Source: Pontederia crassipes (Eukaryota > Streptophyta > Magnoliopsida > Commelinales > Pontederiaceae). From it: a stretch of 64,000 nt of DNA. Location of the stretch: positions 6,510,001 to 6,574,000 of the forward strand of contig CM060188.1 in assembly GCA_030549335.1 (NCBI GenBank), read 5' to 3'. Positions 60,226 through 64,000 of this stretch are shown one piece after another. A program made the position numbers and the translations under genes. Each line of letters opens with the position of its first letter. The stretch's first letter is position 1. Below the pieces are notes generated by a model. The model was not told where the DNA came from. It worked only from the letters and a program-made list of their open reading frames with translations, and searched no databases.

Positions 60226-63200
60226 CTAAGGAAAGAATTAATTGTTGAATTCAACTTATACATATATATACAAGGTGAGGTAGGGAACACCAACATTGAA
60301 CCCATATATATATATACACACACACACACATACACACACATATGCAGAGTAATGAGTCTGATTGCACACTTTATTAAGTAATTTCGGATAGCGTATTTTC
60401 ACACGATTTATAAAATATTTAGGATCCATTAAAGAAAGTCAAACTTTTAAGATAATGGTTTCCAAATAAGTTATAAAGAATCACAACTTAATAGAATGAT
60501 AAGATAACATGGGTTAGGATGGAAGAAACATCCGATCAACCTAATAAACCTACCTGATCCAAAAGTAATGAATCGAAAAAAAGAGAAAAAAATAATTCGA
60601 ATATGATTTAGGATAGTTTTCTAATTGATCTACTCTAAGGTACGACCCCATGTGAAAAAAAAAAATTGTAGGGACTCATGGAGTCCATTTTTATTATATA
60701 ATTGATTCATACGTTATCAATTTGTTATTATTGGTATATTGCTTTTTTTGTATCATTTAATATTTTTCTAGTATTGTAATTTGATAGTTTGAAAATCTTG
60801 GCATTATATTTTATATTTATATATATAATTAGATTATATACTAATTTCAGTTTATTATATTTTTTAAAATATTATTATACTAAAATAGGATCCTTAAAGG
60901 TGGCTTACTATTTCTCTCAATGGTTTTAGGGTGGCTTTTTAAATTAAAAAATTGATTACAAAAATAGCAGTTGTTTTTTTAAAACAAAAAATAGATCTAA
61001 TCCAAACCACTATCATCCCTGTCATGGGTTCCCTCCCTATGTATAGGTTAAACTCATAACAAATATAATCAAAATAAAATACTAAACTAAATAAGAAAAG
61101 CTAAACCCTAAACCCTAATTAATTCAAAATTCTAAATAAGGAAAAAAATTATATATGTTCCTAACATTCCCATCCTTCACGAAATAACTTTGTCCTTTAG
61201 GCTAAGAAAAAACATTCAAAAGAATTGTTGGACAATTCCTATTAATAATTTGAACAAAATGAACATCCTCATTGAGCAATTAGTCTTGACTATATATACA
61301 TAGCATTTGAATATAAACAAATTTGTATCTCTCTTTCAAGTTGACTAATTCCTTTTTGCAAAAATTAAATTATTCAAAATTTTCAAGTTTGGGTCGACTA
61401 CTACATGTATGGATGAATCCTTTGCAATATTAGTATCTTCATAGTTTAGTGACTCTTCAAAATCTGATGACAACATAATAACATCTTTAACATATATTAT
61501 GTTCAAATTTCACTTGGCTCTTCTCCAAAACTTGTCGCTCATTCAAGGTTGAATTAAAGTTGACTTGTCTTCATCTTCATGACCTATAGTGATATCATTT
61601 TAGGTGATCTCTCATAAGAAAAGGGTGAAGCACTAGACCCTTCTACTTTAAATGAAAATGTAATTGTGTTAGTGCTTCTTAATGACTTGCTCAAATTTTG
61701 GCTTGATTGACTTCTTCTCATTCAAATGTTCTTCTTTCACTTTGACAAAATAAATAATAGAAATTATGATAATTGAATATCGAGATTTCACTTCGCATCG
61801 AAGATTACTTAGTAGGTTTTCAACAAATATTTTCATAATCAATGTTCACTTCAATTTTCAGCACGCCATAATAATAATTCAAATGAGTTTGATAGTTACG
61901 ATAGTTAATTGTTGACCTTGACTAGCTCATCTCTTTCGCATCCTTCCATGTTTGTTTGCTTGTTTTTATTTTTCGTTATTAAATATTCATGAAATTTGTT
62001 GAAATCGTTGTCCAATTTGAGTAACATGATCAATTAATTTCAAAATCTCTAAAGTAGACATATCTTGGAAAGTTATAGAATTTATTTGCATATTTGATAT
62101 ATGAGATTAAGATCATAAATTACTCATAATGATGTCTTCAACAAATTGATGTAATGACTAGCGATAGTGGTTGGTGCTTGATGAACATGAGGTTGTGATT
62201 GCAGACAAGATAAATTTGCAACTGAAGTTATGGATGCAAGGGATAATGAAGGAGTTGCAGTGGACACAATAAATCATTATCTCTCGCTCTGCAAATTTGT
62301 AGTGGGTGCAACATTTTTTTTAAGAAAGCGAGTAACTAGGTTATTGGTCTATCAAATATATCATAGTTGTTCAACAAAGATCTAACTATTTTTATAGTAA
62401 TTGGTAGGATTCTAATCCACAGAACATGAAGTTGATTACTATGAGTGGATCAAACCTCCAATCTCCAATAGGCCCTCAAATATCCAAGATAATTAACCTC
62501 CAATATGCAATAGGCCATCAAATCTTCAAGATAATTGCCCTGAATAAGTTTTCAAAGAAATACAATTTTCATAACATGGGAATAAAAGTTCCATGGGATT
62601 CCTATTTATATAGGAAAACCATAACAACTTTAGTCAAAGTACAATGCTAATCTAAATGAAAAAAATAAACTTATGATAACAATAGAAATTTTCTCATTAA
62701 TTAAAATTTTAGAATAAGGAAAATGTGATCTAGGTTCTTAATAGATATCCCTGATGGGTTAAAGAGGGGATCCTTCAACTTCTCACTTGAGTGCTTCGTA
62801 TTTTCAGAGTATTTTAATTTTAAAAAGGAAAAGATGAGAGTGACATCAAATGACACGTATTTGCACCATCTCTTAGACTAGGGGTGAGCATGTGTCGGAT
62901 GGATCAAGCTGGCCCAAAATATGTTCTTGATCCAAAATATATTGGAGTCAGGATGGGATCTAGTTGTCAAAAACTTGACTAGGCAGCAGTTAAAAAAAAC
63001 TTGGATTCATTGTTAAGACAACTATTTAACATTAATATTATAATACATTAAATATGTACTATTTATATGTAATGTTATAACTTTCTCTTAAAATGATCTT
63101 ATTAATTATAAATAATAAAATGAGGTGTTAAAATTATTATACTTTTTTAATTTATTTGAATATTTTTATATAAAAATTAAATTAAATTAGGACAATCGAG

Positions 63201-63593
63201 TCACGCATATTTCAAAATTGAGTTGGGATCGGGCAACCTCATTGGGAATTCAAAATTTAGTTCTCCCTCTTGCTCCCCTGCCAAATGGAACAAAATTTTC
63301 TCTAGCCAAACGGAGGTGGGTGATCAAGATCTTCTTCAGTGAGGACATGAATCATATTCAGTCTACATCCAATTCAGATCATTGAATTAGATGGTAAACC
63401 ATTTTGGGGGTTTTCAATGAACCAACGTAGAGTTTTGTGATTTAGCTTGTTGCAATACATGGTTAATTCAATGGTCGTCTCCCAATGATGTTGGCATGAT
63501 TTGATTTTGAGTTGTACAATGATTAATATTATGCTTACGCTTTGGTGGTTCAAGTGCTAGGGTACTCGAAGATGTCGGTATGTGGCCAATTGA
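60226..63593. other. AT-rich intergenic region, no gene seen
   Basis: Microsatellites (TA)n/(CA)n lie at about 60305-60345. Two telomere-like repeats (TAAACCCTAAACCCTAA) lie at about 61102-61118, too few to matter. Segment 61150-62700 contains no recognisable protein. A single GGGGTGAGCA-type hAT-like end is seen at about 62881 without a partner. Confidence 0.45.
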
Positions 63594-63914
63594 TGTTGGA
63601 AGACACCACGTCATCATTTTAGTTGTCGTCTTCAGATGTTGTGAGCTGCCAAGTTCACCGAGTTATCTTCAATGGTTTTTACTTTGTAGCAGAGTCACCT
63701 ACTTTACTATAGTGATTAGTATTGTTTTAATACTGTTAGTGATTAATATAAATACATGTTCGTGGTTGTTAGTTGTAACTCACCTTTTACATTTCAATAG
63801 AAAATTCTTTCTTTCCTTTGTTTCTCTTTGTGCATTTTCTCTTTGGCTTTGTTCCTTCCACCAGCGACTGAGGAGATCTCCGGCTAGCACACAGGAGCTT
63901 TCCAACTTTTGACA
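63594..63914 (+). repeat. 5' LTR of a copia element running off the window
   Basis: It starts TGTTGGAAGA and ends CTTTTGACA (TG..CA), 321 bp, directly followed by a primer-binding site. A TATA-like TATAAATACATG lies near 63747, where an LTR promoter would sit. The 3' LTR and target-site duplication are outside the window. Confidence 0.7.
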
Positions 63915-63926
63915 TGGTATCAGAGC
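63915..63926 (+). other. Primer-binding site (initiator tRNA-Met)
   Basis: TGGTATCAGAGC is complementary to the 3' end of plant initiator tRNA-Met, the usual primer for Ty1/copia reverse transcription. It starts immediately after the LTR end. Confidence 0.85.
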
Positions 63927-64000
63927 GAGGTTGATCATCATCCATCGGCTTCCATGGCGCCCACAAGTCCCGGGTGACGCAGATCTGGCCAATATCTTCA

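Larger units (their letters stand above)
63594..64000 (+). mobile_element. Partial Ty1/copia element, cut by the window end
   Basis: LTR, primer-binding site TGGTATCAGAGC (63915-63926) and a leader with an ATG at 63954 are present. The reading frame from that ATG stops after seven codons (TGA at about 63975), so either the true start lies further on or this copy is broken. Confidence 0.75.

Noticed and set aside
61102..61118. Telomere-like AAACCCTAAACCCTAA
   Set aside because: Two units only, common by chance in plant DNA.
62881..63240. hAT-like end GGGGTGAGCA with GGATGG/GGGC subterminal sequence
   Set aside because: No matching opposite end or 8-bp duplication found.

Overview
The window looks like nuclear DNA of a flowering plant. 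Genes are split by AT-rich introns with canonical GT..AG junctions, first coding exons are strongly GC-rich (a monocot-like trait), and the spacers hold plant LINE, Ty1/copia, hAT, CACTA and Au-SINE sequences. I do not name a species. Exon models below were joined by hand, checking reading phase across each junction and comparing with remembered plant homologues; no search was run.

Layout. 1-8.1 kb is repeat-rich: a 5'-truncated L1-type LINE on the minus strand (1814-6066) is flanked by a 15-bp target-site duplication. Its tail is tandemly duplicated, and one tail copy carries a CACTA element (2677-4107). 8.19-16.72 kb holds CLPR4, a plastid Clp protease core subunit without catalytic residues; its third intron contains a hAT element with a nested solo-LTR-like insertion. 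19.63-19.87 kb encodes a small protein I do not recognise well. 21.49-25.82 kb is the DEAD-box helicase eIF4A3, core of the exon junction complex. 26.88-29.40 kb encodes a 723-aa basic, low-complexity protein. A decayed Ty1/copia element occupies 31.41-36.13 kb. 37.55-47.99 kb is an NTMC2T4/CLB-type synaptotagmin (TM-SMP-C2). 51.19-51.90 kb (minus strand) is a four-helix membrane protein. 53.45-56.47 kb is a predicted plastid class I methyltransferase. 56.5-64 kb is again repeat territory: a foldback element, a larger element with diverged inverted ends enclosing LTR-like sequence, and the 5' LTR plus primer-binding site of another copia element cut by the window edge.

The genes form no operon or obvious pathway; they are independent housekeeping or plant-specific loci. 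I found no convincing unknown biochemical system. The most informative features are structural: nested insertions whose target-site duplications and one intact empty site give the order of events; a duplicated 3' splice site in eIF4A3 whose use would create a premature stop in the gene for an NMD factor; catalytic-site loss in CLPR4; and a 41-bp remnant SINE with a perfect target-site duplication. No tRNA, rRNA or CRISPR array was seen.
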